From the NCBI GenBank assembly GCA_023255235.1, contig JALRJA010000365.1, forward strand, positions 1-17,275: DNA of 17,275 nt. The letters are read 5' to 3'. This stretch comes from Flaviramulus sp. (lineage in GTDB: Bacteria > Bacteroidota > Bacteroidia > Flavobacteriales > Flavobacteriaceae). The position numbers and the translations under genes are program-made. A model generated the notes under the pieces. The model was not told the origin of the DNA. It saw nothing but the letters and a program-made list of their open reading frames with translations, and did no database searches. Position 1 is the first letter of the stretch. Every line of letters begins with the position of its first letter. Below, piece by piece: positions 8,070 through 15,497 of this stretch.

Positions 8070-9398
8070 ATGTTTAATAATTTAAGTGATAAATTAGATA
8101 AAGCTTTACACTTACTAAAAGGTCACGGAAGCATTACAGAAGTAAATGTAGCCGAAACTTTAAAAGAGGTGCGTCGTGCCTTACTTGATGCCGATGTTAA
8201 CTTTAAAATAGCTAAAGAATTTACTACCAAAGTAAAAGACAAAGCACTCGGACAACATGTTCTTACAACCTTACAGCCAGGTCAATTAATGGTTAAGATT
8301 GTAAAAGATGAGTTAACACAATTAATGGGTGGCGATGCAGAAGGTATTAACCTATCTGGTAACCCTAGTGTTATTTTAATGTCTGGTTTGCAGGGTTCGG
8401 GAAAAACCACTTTTTCAGGAAAACTTGCCAATTATCTTAAAAATAAAAAAGCAAAAAAACCACTATTAGTTGCTTGTGATGTATATAGACCAGCTGCCAT
8501 AGACCAATTACATGTAGTTGGAGACCAAATAGGTGTTGAAGTTTTTAGTGATAGAGATAACCCCAATCCGGTTGCTATTTCTAAGGCTGGTGTAGCCTAT
8601 GCAAAAGCTAATGGATACAACGTTGTTATAATAGATACGGCAGGTAGATTGGCGGTAGATGAAACCATGATGACCGAAATATCTAACATTCATAAAGCCA
8701 TACAGCCTCAAGAAACCTTGTTTGTTGTAGACTCTATGACTGGGCAAGACGCTGTTAATACAGCAAAAGCATTTAATGATGTCTTGAATTTTAATGGTGT
8801 TATACTTACTAAGCTAGATGGCGATACGCGAGGTGGAGCCGCCATTTCTATAAAATCTGTAGTTAATAAACCTATTAAGTTTATTGGTACAGGCGAGAAA
8901 ATGGAAGCCATAGATGTATTCTACCCAGCACGTATGGCAGACCGCATTTTAGGAATGGGTGATGTTGTATCATTGGTAGAACGTGCTCAAGAACAATTTG
9001 ATGAAGAAGAAGCTCGTAAAATTCAAAAGAAAATTGCTAAAAATCAGTTTGGGTTTGATGATTTCTTAAAACAGATTCAGCAAATTAAGAAAATGGGTAA
9101 TATGAAAGACCTTATGGGTATGATTCCTGGAGCAGGAAAAATGTTAAAAGATGTTGATACTGATGATGATGCCTTTAAAGGTATTGAAGCCATTATTCAT
9201 TCTATGACACCAAAAGAACGAAGCAACCCATCTTTAATTAATTCAAGTAGAAAAATTAGAATAGGCAAAGGGTCGGGTACTTCAGTGCAACAAGTAAATC
9301 AGCTTTTAAAACAGTTTAACCAAATGAGTAAAATGATGAAAATGATGCAAGGCGGAGGAGGCAAAAAGATGCTACAGATGATGCAAGGTATGCGCTAA
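8070..9398 (+). CDS. ffh: Signal recognition particle protein Ffh (SRP54 GTPase)
   Basis: Ffh binds signal sequences as they leave the ribosome and, with SRP RNA and the receptor FtsY, delivers nascent membrane proteins to the Sec translocon. The 442-aa product has the normal length. The N domain (about 1-85, with the ALLDADVN motif) is followed by the G domain with the P-loop GLQGSGKTT (106-114), DVYRPAA (137-143), DTAGR (189-193) and TKLDGD (247-252), then GTGEK and the Met-rich M domain (from about 300). The M domain ends in an MSKMMKMMQGGGGKKMLQMM-type tail that binds signal peptide and SRP RNA. It has its own consensus promoter. folD follows after 39 bases on the same strand and is probably co-transcribed. 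No SRP RNA gene is visible in the window. Confidence 0.97.
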   Translation: MFNNLSDKLDKALHLLKGHGSITEVNVAETLKEVRRALLDADVNFKIAKEFTTKVKDKALGQHVLTTLQPGQLMVKIVKDELTQLMGGDAEGINLSGNPSVILMSGLQGSGKTTFSGKLANYLKNKKAKKPLLVACDVYRPAAIDQLHVVGDQIGVEVFSDRDNPNPVAISKAGVAYAKANGYNVVIIDTAGRLAVDETMMTEISNIHKAIQPQETLFVVDSMTGQDAVNTAKAFNDVLNFNGVILTKLDGDTRGGAAISIKSVVNKPIKFIGTGEKMEAIDVFYPARMADRILGMGDVVSLVERAQEQFDEEEARKIQKKIAKNQFGFDDFLKQIQQIKKMGNMKDLMGMIPGAGKMLKDVDTDDDAFKGIEAIIHSMTPKERSNPSLINSSRKIRIGKGSGTSVQQVNQLLKQFNQMSKMMKMMQGGGGKKMLQMMQGMR

Positions 9399-9437
9399 TT
9401 TTACCACAACCATAAGCACTAACCAAATAACCAAATA

Positions 9438-10313
9438 ATGACAATTTTAGACGGTAAAAAAACAAGTAATGAAATAAAAGAAGAAATAGCAGAACACGTA
9501 AAATCAATAATTTCTAAAGGTAAAAAAGTGCCTCATTTAGCGGCTGTTCTTGTTGGATCTGATGGTGCCAGTATGACTTACGTTAATGCTAAAGTAAAAG
9601 CGTGTCAACAAATTGGCTTTAAATCAACTCTTATAGAATTACCCGAATATACATCGGAAGCAGAATTACTTGAAAAAATTCATGAATTAAACACCAATAA
9701 CGATATTGATGGCTTTATAGTGCAATTGCCATTACCTAAACAAATTGATGAACAGAAAGTTTTATTGGCTATAGATCCAGACAAAGATGTAGATGGGTTT
9801 CACCCTACAAATGTTGGTAAAATGACTTTAGATTTACCTACTTTTTTGCCAGCAACACCTTTTGGTATCATTGAGTTACTTGAAAGATACCAAATAGAAA
9901 CCTCTGGTAAAAATGTGGTGGTAATGGGTAGAAGCCATATTGTTGGCAGGCCAATAAGTATTTTAATGAGCCAAAAACGCCAAGCAGGTGACGCTACCGT
10001 AACAGTGGTGCATAGTCGATCTAAAAATTTAATTGAAATTACCAAAAAAGCCGATATTATTGTTGCTGCAATTGGTATATCAGAGTTTTTAACTGGTGAT
10101 ATGGTTAAAGAAGATGTTGTTATTATAGACGTTGGAATTACCCGTGTTCCTGATGCTACCAAGAAAAAAGGATACAGGCTTGCTGGCGATGTACACTTTG
10201 AGAGTGTTAGCCAAAAAGCAAGTTATATGACACCTGTTCCTGGTGGCGTTGGTCCTATGACTATTGCCATGTTGCTTAAAAACACATTACTAGCCAGAAA
10301 AAGACATTTATAA
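9438..10313 (+). CDS. folD: Bifunctional methylenetetrahydrofolate dehydrogenase / methenyltetrahydrofolate cyclohydrolase
   Basis: FolD interconverts 5,10-methylene-, 5,10-methenyl- and 10-formyl-tetrahydrofolate, supplying one-carbon units for purines and formyl-Met, in the cytoplasm. At 291 aa it is full length. The catalytic-domain signature [14 protein letters not shown] (47-60) carries the key Tyr48 and Lys52. [19 protein letters not shown], the NAD(P)-binding GRSHIVGRP loop and the C-terminal [15 protein letters not shown] block follow in the expected order. The gene starts 39 bases after ffh and probably shares its transcript. The spacer holds only a short tandem repeat (AACCAAAT twice) and no clear promoter. 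ffh and folD have no direct functional link that I know of. Confidence 0.96.
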   Translation: MTILDGKKTSNEIKEEIAEHVKSIISKGKKVPHLAAVLVGSDGASMTYVNAKVKACQQIGFKSTLIELPEYTSEAELLEKIHELNTNNDIDGFIVQLPLPKQIDEQKVLLAIDPDKDVDGFHPTNVGKMTLDLPTFLPATPFGIIELLERYQIETSGKNVVVMGRSHIVGRPISILMSQKRQAGDATVTVVHSRSKNLIEITKKADIIVAAIGISEFLTGDMVKEDVVIIDVGITRVPDATKKKGYRLAGDVHFESVSQKASYMTPVPGGVGPMTIAMLLKNTLLARKRHL

Positions 10314-10346
10314 TAATTATTATCTAAGAATTAACTACATTGCATT

Positions 10347-11072
10347 ATGAGTTTTTTAATTTATAATGCTTTTTTTTTATTAGAAAGAGTTCAAATAGGA
10401 ACTTCTCAACACCTTTTTCCCATACTAATAGCCGTTTTATTTTGTACTTGGTTTATACCTTATGCCAAACGTAAATTAAATAAACTTCAACAAGAAAGAG
10501 TACTCCATTTTTTTGCTTGCTGTATTAGTTTAACCGTTCTAGTTTTTCACCTTCATAAAATAAGTTTAGGAAGCTATAAGCTTAAAACAGATTTACCTTT
10601 ATACTTGTGCAGTTTAATGGGCTTGGTAATTCCTGTGTTTACCTATTTTAAAAAGTATTGGATGTATGAAATTTTAGTTTTTTGGATTATAGCCGGAACT
10701 TTGCAAGGTGTTATAACACCCGATGCGCCACTAGGATTTCCTAGTTTTGATTACTTTAGATATTGGGTAGTACATTTAGGGCTATTAATAATTATATTTT
10801 ACGCCACCTTTGTTTTTAAAATGCAACCAAAGTTTAAAAGTGTTTTTAAATCGTTTTTTGCTTTACAATTGTATATTATCTTAATGGTAGCAACAAATTA
10901 TATTTTAAACGCCAATTATTTTTACTTAAATAAAAAACCACAATCTGCCTCCATATTAGATTATTTTGGCGAATGGCCTTCATACATTATAGTATCTAAA
11001 CTTATTATAATGCCTTACTTTTTATTAATTTATTTTCCTTTCTACATTTTTAAAAGAAAAAAAGCTGCCTAA
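10347..11072 (+). CDS. YwaF/TIGR02206 family integral membrane protein
   Basis: A 241-aa hydrophobic protein with about seven predicted membrane helices (roughly 22-40, 50-66, 83-99, 105-123, 136-157, 168-186 and 212-234), matching the length and layout of the YwaF/TIGR02206 family of conserved inner-membrane proteins of unknown function. Family-like features are QHLFP at the first helix, LPLYLCSLMGLVIP in the third, and GFPSFDYFRYWVVHLGL before the fifth. There is no cleavable signal. It follows folD by 33 bases on the same strand without a clear promoter or terminator, so read-through from ffh-folD is likely. It converges on rluF. The family call is fairly safe, but no function can be assigned. 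Confidence 0.8.
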   Translation: MSFLIYNAFFLLERVQIGTSQHLFPILIAVLFCTWFIPYAKRKLNKLQQERVLHFFACCISLTVLVFHLHKISLGSYKLKTDLPLYLCSLMGLVIPVFTYFKKYWMYEILVFWIIAGTLQGVITPDAPLGFPSFDYFRYWVVHLGLLIIIFYATFVFKMQPKFKSVFKSFFALQLYIILMVATNYILNANYFYLNKKPQSASILDYFGEWPSYIIVSKLIIMPYFLLIYFPFYIFKRKKAA

Positions 11073-11114
11073 ACCCACTTGTAGTTTTGCAATAAATAGT
11101 CATTGTAGCTAAGT

Positions 11115-11876
11115 TTAATGGGGTTTTTTATGCTGCTTATGTGCTTTATATGTTTTTGTTGAATTCTTTAAAAGAGTATTCAATTCAATAAATTCTTCTG
11201 GCGTTAATTCGCGATATTTTCCAACTGGCATATCAAGTTTTATATTCATAATTCTTACACGTTTTAAGGTTTGTACCTCATAGTTTAAATAATTGCACAT
11301 ACGCCTAATTTGCCTGTTTAAACCTTGTGTTAAAATAATTTTAAATGTATAAGTACTCAACTTTTCTACATAACATGATTTAGTTTGTTTTTTTAGGTCT
11401 TCTAAATAAACACCTCTTGTCATGTGTTCAACAAAAGTTTGAGATATGGGTTTGTTTACCGTTACAATATATTCTTTTTCATGATTGTTACTAGCACGAA
11501 GAATTTTATTTACAATATCGCCATCGTCTGTTAAAAGAATTAAACCTTCGCTTGGTTTATCTAATCTACCAATAGGAAAAATGCGTTTAGGGTAGTTTAT
11601 AAAATCTATAATATTGTCTTTTTCAACTTGAGTATCTGTTGTGCACACAATACCAATAGGTTTGTTAAACGCCAAATAAACAAATGATTCTGTTATGTTT
11701 TTTATAGTTTGCCCATCTACAGCTACAACATCATTTAGAGATATTTTAGTACCCATTTCTGGTATAAGGCCGTTAATGGTTACGCGTCCTTCGGCAATAA
11801 GTTTATCGGCTTCTCTGCGCGAACAATAGCCAACCTCACTTAAAAATTTATTAATGCGTTTTAACTCGTGTGTCAT
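11115..11876 (-). CDS. rluF: 23S rRNA pseudouridine(2604) synthase RluF
   Basis: RluF converts a uridine of 23S rRNA (U2604 in E. coli numbering) to pseudouridine. The 253-aa product has an N-terminal S4 RNA-binding domain (INKFLSEVGYCSRREADKLI, 8-27) and a RsuA-family catalytic domain with FPIGRLDKPSEGL, where Asp106 is the catalytic aspartate. It then shows LLTDDGDIVNKILRA and GLNRQIRRMC. The NDxIVDF-like stretch (DNIIDFINYPKRIFPIG) and the HEKEYIVTV segment fit RluF better than RluB or RluE. The C-terminus is a short basic tail rich in Lys and His. It is the last gene of a minus-strand run and lies 20 bases after the alpha/beta hydrolase. A consensus -7 box sits 4 bases before its ATG, so it may be transcribed alone with almost no leader. 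Confidence 0.92.
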   Translation of the reverse strand: MTHELKRINKFLSEVGYCSRREADKLIAEGRVTINGLIPEMGTKISLNDVVAVDGQTIKNITESFVYLAFNKPIGIVCTTDTQVEKDNIIDFINYPKRIFPIGRLDKPSEGLILLTDDGDIVNKILRASNNHEKEYIVTVNKPISQTFVEHMTRGVYLEDLKKQTKSCYVEKLSTYTFKIILTQGLNRQIRRMCNYLNYEVQTLKRVRIMNIKLDMPVGKYRELTPEEFIELNTLLKNSTKTYKAHKQHKKPH

Positions 11877-11880
11877 AATT

Positions 11881-11888
11881 CAAAAATA
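11881..11888 (-). promoter_or_regulatory. Candidate rluF -7 box
   Basis: On the minus strand this reads TATTTTTG, an exact TAnnTTTG match, 4 bases before the rluF ATG. The -33 region is only T-rich (about 11907-11910) and overlaps the end of the alpha/beta hydrolase gene. If it is used, the mRNA would be leaderless or nearly so. Confidence 0.4.
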
Positions 11889-11896
11889 CAATAAAC

Positions 11897-12724
11897 TTAA
11901 GCGTTTAAAAATTCTAAAATAGAATTATATATTTTTTCAGATTTAAGCCCATGACCCAAACCTGTTGTAGAAATAAGCTTAGCATTTGAAAAGTGTTTTT
12001 TATAATCTAAGGCATCGCTGTAAGGAATAATACTATCTTCTTTATCATGAATAATAAGCCCTTTTGAATGAATTTCTTCTGAAAATTTTGCTGCTGAAAA
12101 ATACTCTGGTAAATGATTAAACTTTTCTAATACATAGTTATTCATAGCATTTATAACAACCGTGTTGTATTGCATCATTTTTGAATACCTATCAAAAACA
12201 CCAACAAAGTTTGATGGTGCACCTAATAAAATCATTTTTTTAACACAAGGTAATTGATATTTATACTGGCAAAAAACCGATGCCATACCACCAACCGAAT
12301 GCCCTATAATGGTTTTTGGTTGGTAAGTTTTGGCTACCACATGAATGCATTCTGAAAATAGCAAGGCATTAAATACTTGTCCGCTAGAATTTCCATGTGC
12401 TGGAGCATCAAGTGCAATAACATTATAGTTTAAATCCTTTAAAAACGTTATTAAATGTTTCCATCGGTATGAATTACTTTCCCAACCATGTGCCAGTAAA
12501 ACAGTATCGTTTTCACCTTCCCATTGATAGGTCATTATTGAAATAGTGTCATATTTAATAATGCGTTTTTTAGATTCTTTAATAAGCGTAGGCTCTTGGT
12601 TTTTTAGTTTCCCTTTTTGGGGTGTAGAAAATAATTTAATAGCCATTTTACCAGATAATTTTGGTGAAAAAAGGCTAACTAAATTTAAAAATTTCCCAAT
12701 AGATTTTAGTAAAATTGGCTTCAT
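11897..12724 (-). CDS. Alpha/beta hydrolase
   Basis: A 275-aa serine hydrolase of the alpha/beta fold. The oxyanion-hole segment LLAHGWESNSYRW (76-88) precedes the nucleophile elbow GHSVGG (141-146, Ser143). The remaining triad is HDKEDSIIP with Asp230 and GLGHGL with His258, so all catalytic residues are present. The N-terminal 50 residues are basic with a mildly hydrophobic patch but show no clear signal peptide, so it is probably cytoplasmic or loosely membrane-associated. Its start is one base past the cupin stop, a tight arrangement that implies co-transcription with the cupin and perhaps translational coupling. The substrate (ester, thioester or other) cannot be deduced. Confidence 0.85.
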   Translation of the reverse strand: MKPILLKSIGKFLNLVSLFSPKLSGKMAIKLFSTPQKGKLKNQEPTLIKESKKRIIKYDTISIMTYQWEGENDTVLLAHGWESNSYRWKHLITFLKDLNYNVIALDAPAHGNSSGQVFNALLFSECIHVVAKTYQPKTIIGHSVGGMASVFCQYKYQLPCVKKMILLGAPSNFVGVFDRYSKMMQYNTVVINAMNNYVLEKFNHLPEYFSAAKFSEEIHSKGLIIHDKEDSIIPYSDALDYKKHFSNAKLISTTGLGHGLKSEKIYNSILEFLNA

Positions 12725-12725
12725 A

Positions 12726-13091
12726 TTAGTGTTCTCTATTTACCATATCTATTGAAAAAGCAGGTGTGCAAATGGCTATATATTCACACTCACTATCAAA
12801 AGGGTTGGAGTATTGTACCCGTGTGTTTTTATTTATTTTTATAGATTCTCCAGCTTTCAAAATTACAATATCGTTTTCAATAATAAATTGTTTTTTACCT
12901 TTAATTATAAATGTAAACTCATCAAATTCTGGTGTTTGAAATGGCTCACTCCAGCCAGCAGGAGCTTTCATGTGAGCAATACTTATTTGGGAATTTTTAT
13001 CGCTTGCTAAACCAAAATGTTCTTTTATTATTTTACCATCAGTGGTAGGAATCTCAAATGGGTTTTTTTGTATGCTATATTTTTTTTTCAT
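12726..13091 (-). CDS. Single-domain cupin protein
   Basis: A 121-aa single-domain cupin. The beta-barrel core spans about residues 35-110 and shows the pattern TPEFDEFTFIIKGKKQFII then ILKAGESIKINKNTRVQYSNP, which corresponds to cupin motifs 1 and 2. In motif 1 the Glu and the Gly six residues later are kept, but the two His are replaced (Gln-Thr-Pro). In motif 2 the usual His is also absent. This barrel may therefore not bind the standard catalytic metal and could be a sensor or ligand-binding protein. It starts a minus-strand unit with the alpha/beta hydrolase one base downstream. The YitT-family gene ends 31 bases upstream of its start. No consensus promoter is visible in that gap. The function is unknown. 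Confidence 0.8.
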   Translation of the reverse strand: MKKKYSIQKNPFEIPTTDGKIIKEHFGLASDKNSQISIAHMKAPAGWSEPFQTPEFDEFTFIIKGKKQFIIENDIVILKAGESIKINKNTRVQYSNPFDSECEYIAICTPAFSIDMVNREH

Positions 13092-13122
13092 TTACACGTG
13101 GTTATCATCAAAAAACAAATGG

Positions 13123-14097
13123 TTATTTCATGGGTTTTTTCTTAATCATACCCCCTTTTAAATCTTTCACAATTCCCATAATAATAAAGGCATTTCTATC
13201 TATTTTATCAATTTCTGTTTCTAGTTTAGCAATTTCAAGTCGGGTTACAACGGTATAAATAATATCTTTATCATAGGTTTTTCCGTGTTTGCCATAACCA
13301 CCTTTTCCGGCATAAATGGTGCATGCTCGTCTTAATTTTTCGGTTAGCATAATTCTTAAGTCTTCATGTTTTTCAGAAATTATGGTAATACCAACATACT
13401 CTTCAACACCATCAACAACAAAATCTACTGTTTTTCCTGCTGCCAAATAAGTTAAAATGGCATATAAGGCGGTTTCAATAGATAAAACATAGGCACCAAC
13501 TGAAAAAATGATGATATTAATAAGTAGTAAAACATCGCCAATGGTTAATGATAATTTTCTGCTTAAAAAAATGGCTAAAACTTCGGTGCCGTCAATAACA
13601 CTACCACCACGCATTGACATGCCTATGCCTAAGCCTAAAAAAAAGCCACCAAAAACAGCAATTAATAATTTGTCTTGAGTAATAATGGGATACTCTATAA
13701 AATGCACCACAAAAGCCAAAAACGTTATGGCAATAATGCTTTTTACAGCAAATTTTTTACTTATAGTTTTTGAAGCCAAAACTAAAAAAGGTAGGTTAAC
13801 CAACACTAATAGAATACCTAATTTTACCGAAGTAACGTGTTCAAGTAAAAGAGAGATACCTGTTGCACCACCATCAATAAAATTATTGGGTAATAAAAAG
13901 CCTTTTAACCCAAAACCAGCTGAAAAAACCCCTATAATTATAAAAAAATATTCTTTTAAGGCATGTGTTATTTCAACTTGAAAATTTCTTACCAAAGGAA
14001 CAATTTGTTTTATGCTAATAGGTTGATTACCTTCTTGCTTTGCCTTTATTTTTTTACGGGCAATATCAACTAAAATCTTTGCTAAGAATGGATTCAT
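13123..14097 (-). CDS. YitT family membrane protein with DUF2179 C-terminal domain
   Basis: A 324-aa protein with a 45-residue basic, cytoplasmic-looking N-terminus, then about six membrane helices (roughly residues 46-220) of the YitT family. It includes the glycine-rich FIDGGATGISLLL and FGGFFLGLGIGMSMRGGSVIDG signatures. A soluble C-terminal DUF2179 domain (about 230-315) begins GVEEYVGITIIS and contains RACTIYAGKGGYGK. YitT proteins are inner-membrane proteins without a settled transport or signalling role, and DUF2179 resembles small ligand-binding regulatory domains. The gene starts 11 bases after the lipoprotein gene and is probably its operon partner. The N-terminal extension is longer than in many YitT proteins. 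No other in-frame ATG exists before the membrane part, so the start at 14097 is the best choice. Confidence 0.88.
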   Translation of the reverse strand: MNPFLAKILVDIARKKIKAKQEGNQPISIKQIVPLVRNFQVEITHALKEYFFIIIGVFSAGFGLKGFLLPNNFIDGGATGISLLLEHVTSVKLGILLVLVNLPFLVLASKTISKKFAVKSIIAITFLAFVVHFIEYPIITQDKLLIAVFGGFFLGLGIGMSMRGGSVIDGTEVLAIFLSRKLSLTIGDVLLLINIIIFSVGAYVLSIETALYAILTYLAAGKTVDFVVDGVEEYVGITIISEKHEDLRIMLTEKLRRACTIYAGKGGYGKHGKTYDKDIIYTVVTRLEIAKLETEIDKIDRNAFIIMGIVKDLKGGMIKKKPMK

Positions 14098-14108
14098 TTA
14101 ATACAAGT

Positions 14109-14672
14109 TTAACGGTTCCAGTTTATAAAAAAGTACTTTATTTTGGCATTGTCGGGTATGTGGGTTGCTTCAATTTTTAAACTCATATCAAACCTAAGGT
14201 TTGAAGGAAGCTCTTTTTTATCAATAGCAAAACTAGCGTTTAATTCACTTACAGTAATTAAAATAGAGTTTATTAAATTATTGATTTTAGATATTTTATA
14301 GGCTGATGTAATATCTTTAAAAGTGCTTAATGTTGAAATATTTTTAGATGTTTTATAACGCGAATCTATAATTTGAACACTTTTAATAACAGCTGTAGAG
14401 TCTAGCTCTTGTTTAGGTGTTAACACAAGTAATTTGGCACCGCCTTTTTCAAATACTTCTATACTATTTTGGTTTCCAGCAAATGCATCGCCGCTAATAA
14501 ATTGGGCAATAGAATCTGATGCAAAAATGGTTTTTAGGTCTTTTATTTGGGTTGAATCTGTTAAAAAGCCAATGTGTTGCTTTCCAATTTCAAAAGGGTT
14601 TTGTTTTTTTTTACAAGCTACAAATAAGATTACTATAACTATAGAAAGGACTTTTAAAAATGATTTTTTCAT
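14109..14672 (-). CDS. Conserved hypothetical lipoprotein
   Basis: A 187-aa protein that I do not recognise as a named family. It has a textbook lipoprotein signal: MKKSF, a hydrophobic stretch (LKVLSIVIVILF), and a lipobox ending LFVAC with the lipidated Cys at 20, followed by three Lys. The basic residues after the Cys, without an acidic export signal of the kind reported for surface lipoproteins in this phylum, suggest it faces the periplasm (inference). The mature part is mixed alpha/beta with no Cys, no clear catalytic motif and no repeats. It is the first gene of a unit with the YitT-family gene (11-base gap), so the two may act together at the envelope. The ATG is supported by the signal peptide and by a consensus -7 box 19 bases upstream. 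Confidence 0.75.
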   Translation of the reverse strand: MKKSFLKVLSIVIVILFVACKKKQNPFEIGKQHIGFLTDSTQIKDLKTIFASDSIAQFISGDAFAGNQNSIEVFEKGGAKLLVLTPKQELDSTAVIKSVQIIDSRYKTSKNISTLSTFKDITSAYKISKINNLINSILITVSELNASFAIDKKELPSNLRFDMSLKIEATHIPDNAKIKYFFINWNR

Positions 14673-14691
14673 GTATGAAATATGTTTTTTG

Positions 14692-14699
14692 CAAATTTA
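14692..14699 (-). promoter_or_regulatory. -7 box of the lipoprotein-YitT unit
   Basis: On the minus strand this reads TAAATTTG, an exact TAnnTTTG match, 19 bases before the lipoprotein ATG. No good -33 TTTG is seen at the usual distance. Confidence 0.5.
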
Positions 14700-14766
14700 T
14701 TTTGCATTTTATTAATTTATATGTTGCTTCAAGTTTTTTAACAAAACACGACTATAAGGCAATAAG

Positions 14767-15492
14767 TTACTTCTTTATTACCTTGCTTAAAATACCAAAC
14801 ACACTACGAATAAAGGTAGCACTAGTCAGTACTTTAACAACAGGATTCATAGCAGTACTTCGTCTTGTAGAAGTGCTTGTTTTTTCTTTTGACGTTGCTT
14901 TTTCTTGAGCAGCTTTGGCTTCGGCTTTTTCTATTTTGTCGTTTAGAAGTTCATAGGCACTTTCTCTGTCAATAGTTTCATTATATTTTTTTACCATTTT
15001 AGATTTTGAAAGAAGCTCACTTAATTCGTCATTGGTTAAAACATCCATTCTACTCATAGGAGCACGCATCATGGTAGCTGCCAATGGTGTAGGGCGGCCT
15101 TTTTCATCTAAAGCAGATACCAAAGCTTCTCCAATACCCAACGATGTTAAAACTTGCACTGTATCATAGTATTGAGAATCTGGATAATTTTGTGCGGTAA
15201 GTTTGATAGCTTGTCTATCTTTTGCGGTAAATGCTCTTAAAGCATGTTGAATTTTTAAACCCAATTGCCCTAAAACAGCTTCAGGAACATCGGTAGGGCT
15301 TTGGGTAACAAAATATAACCCAACACCTTTACTTCTTATGAGTTTTACAATGCTTTCTATTTGATTTAAAAGTGCTTTAGAAGCTTCATTAAAGATTAAA
15401 TGAGCCTCGTCAATAAACATAACAAGTTCAGGTCTATCGGCATCACCTTGCTCTGGAAATGTTGCATAAATTTCTGCCAATAGGCTTAGCAT
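14767..15492 (-). CDS. C-terminal half of the HerA-like ATPase (after the frameshift)
   Basis: The 241-residue fragment from the first ATG after the shift holds Walker B (ELVMFIDEAH, 22-31) and the conserved YFVTQSPTDVPEAVLGQLG, KIQHALRAFTAKDRQAI and ATMMRAPMSRMDVLT blocks of DUF853. It ends in an Ala/Lys/Thr-rich linker and a basic hydrophobic tail. The ATG at 15492 is an internal Met of the intact protein (in TFMLSLL), not a natural start. No promoter or ribosome site precedes it, so separate expression is doubtful. Confidence 0.65.
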   Translation of the reverse strand: MLSLLAEIYATFPEQGDADRPELVMFIDEAHLIFNEASKALLNQIESIVKLIRSKGVGLYFVTQSPTDVPEAVLGQLGLKIQHALRAFTAKDRQAIKLTAQNYPDSQYYDTVQVLTSLGIGEALVSALDEKGRPTPLAATMMRAPMSRMDVLTNDELSELLSKSKMVKKYNETIDRESAYELLNDKIEKAEAKAAQEKATSKEKTSTSTRRSTAMNPVVKVLTSATFIRSVFGILSKVIKK

Positions 15493-15497
15493 AAATG

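Noticed and set aside
9420..9436. AACCAAAT tandem repeat before folD
   Set aside because: Two copies of 8 bases in a short spacer; no sign of function beyond chance.
9800..10162. 120-aa minus-strand open frame opposite folD
   Set aside because: Antisense shadow of conserved folD codons, with no start context or family resemblance.
11071..11126. Paired AAACCCA / TGGGGTTT between the convergent YwaF-like gene and rluF
   Set aside because: The loop is about 40 bases and the pairing needs a bulge; not a credible terminator.
13094..13101. CACGTG-type palindrome upstream of the cupin start
   Set aside because: A six-base palindrome alone is expected by chance and has no known meaning as a bacterial operator here.
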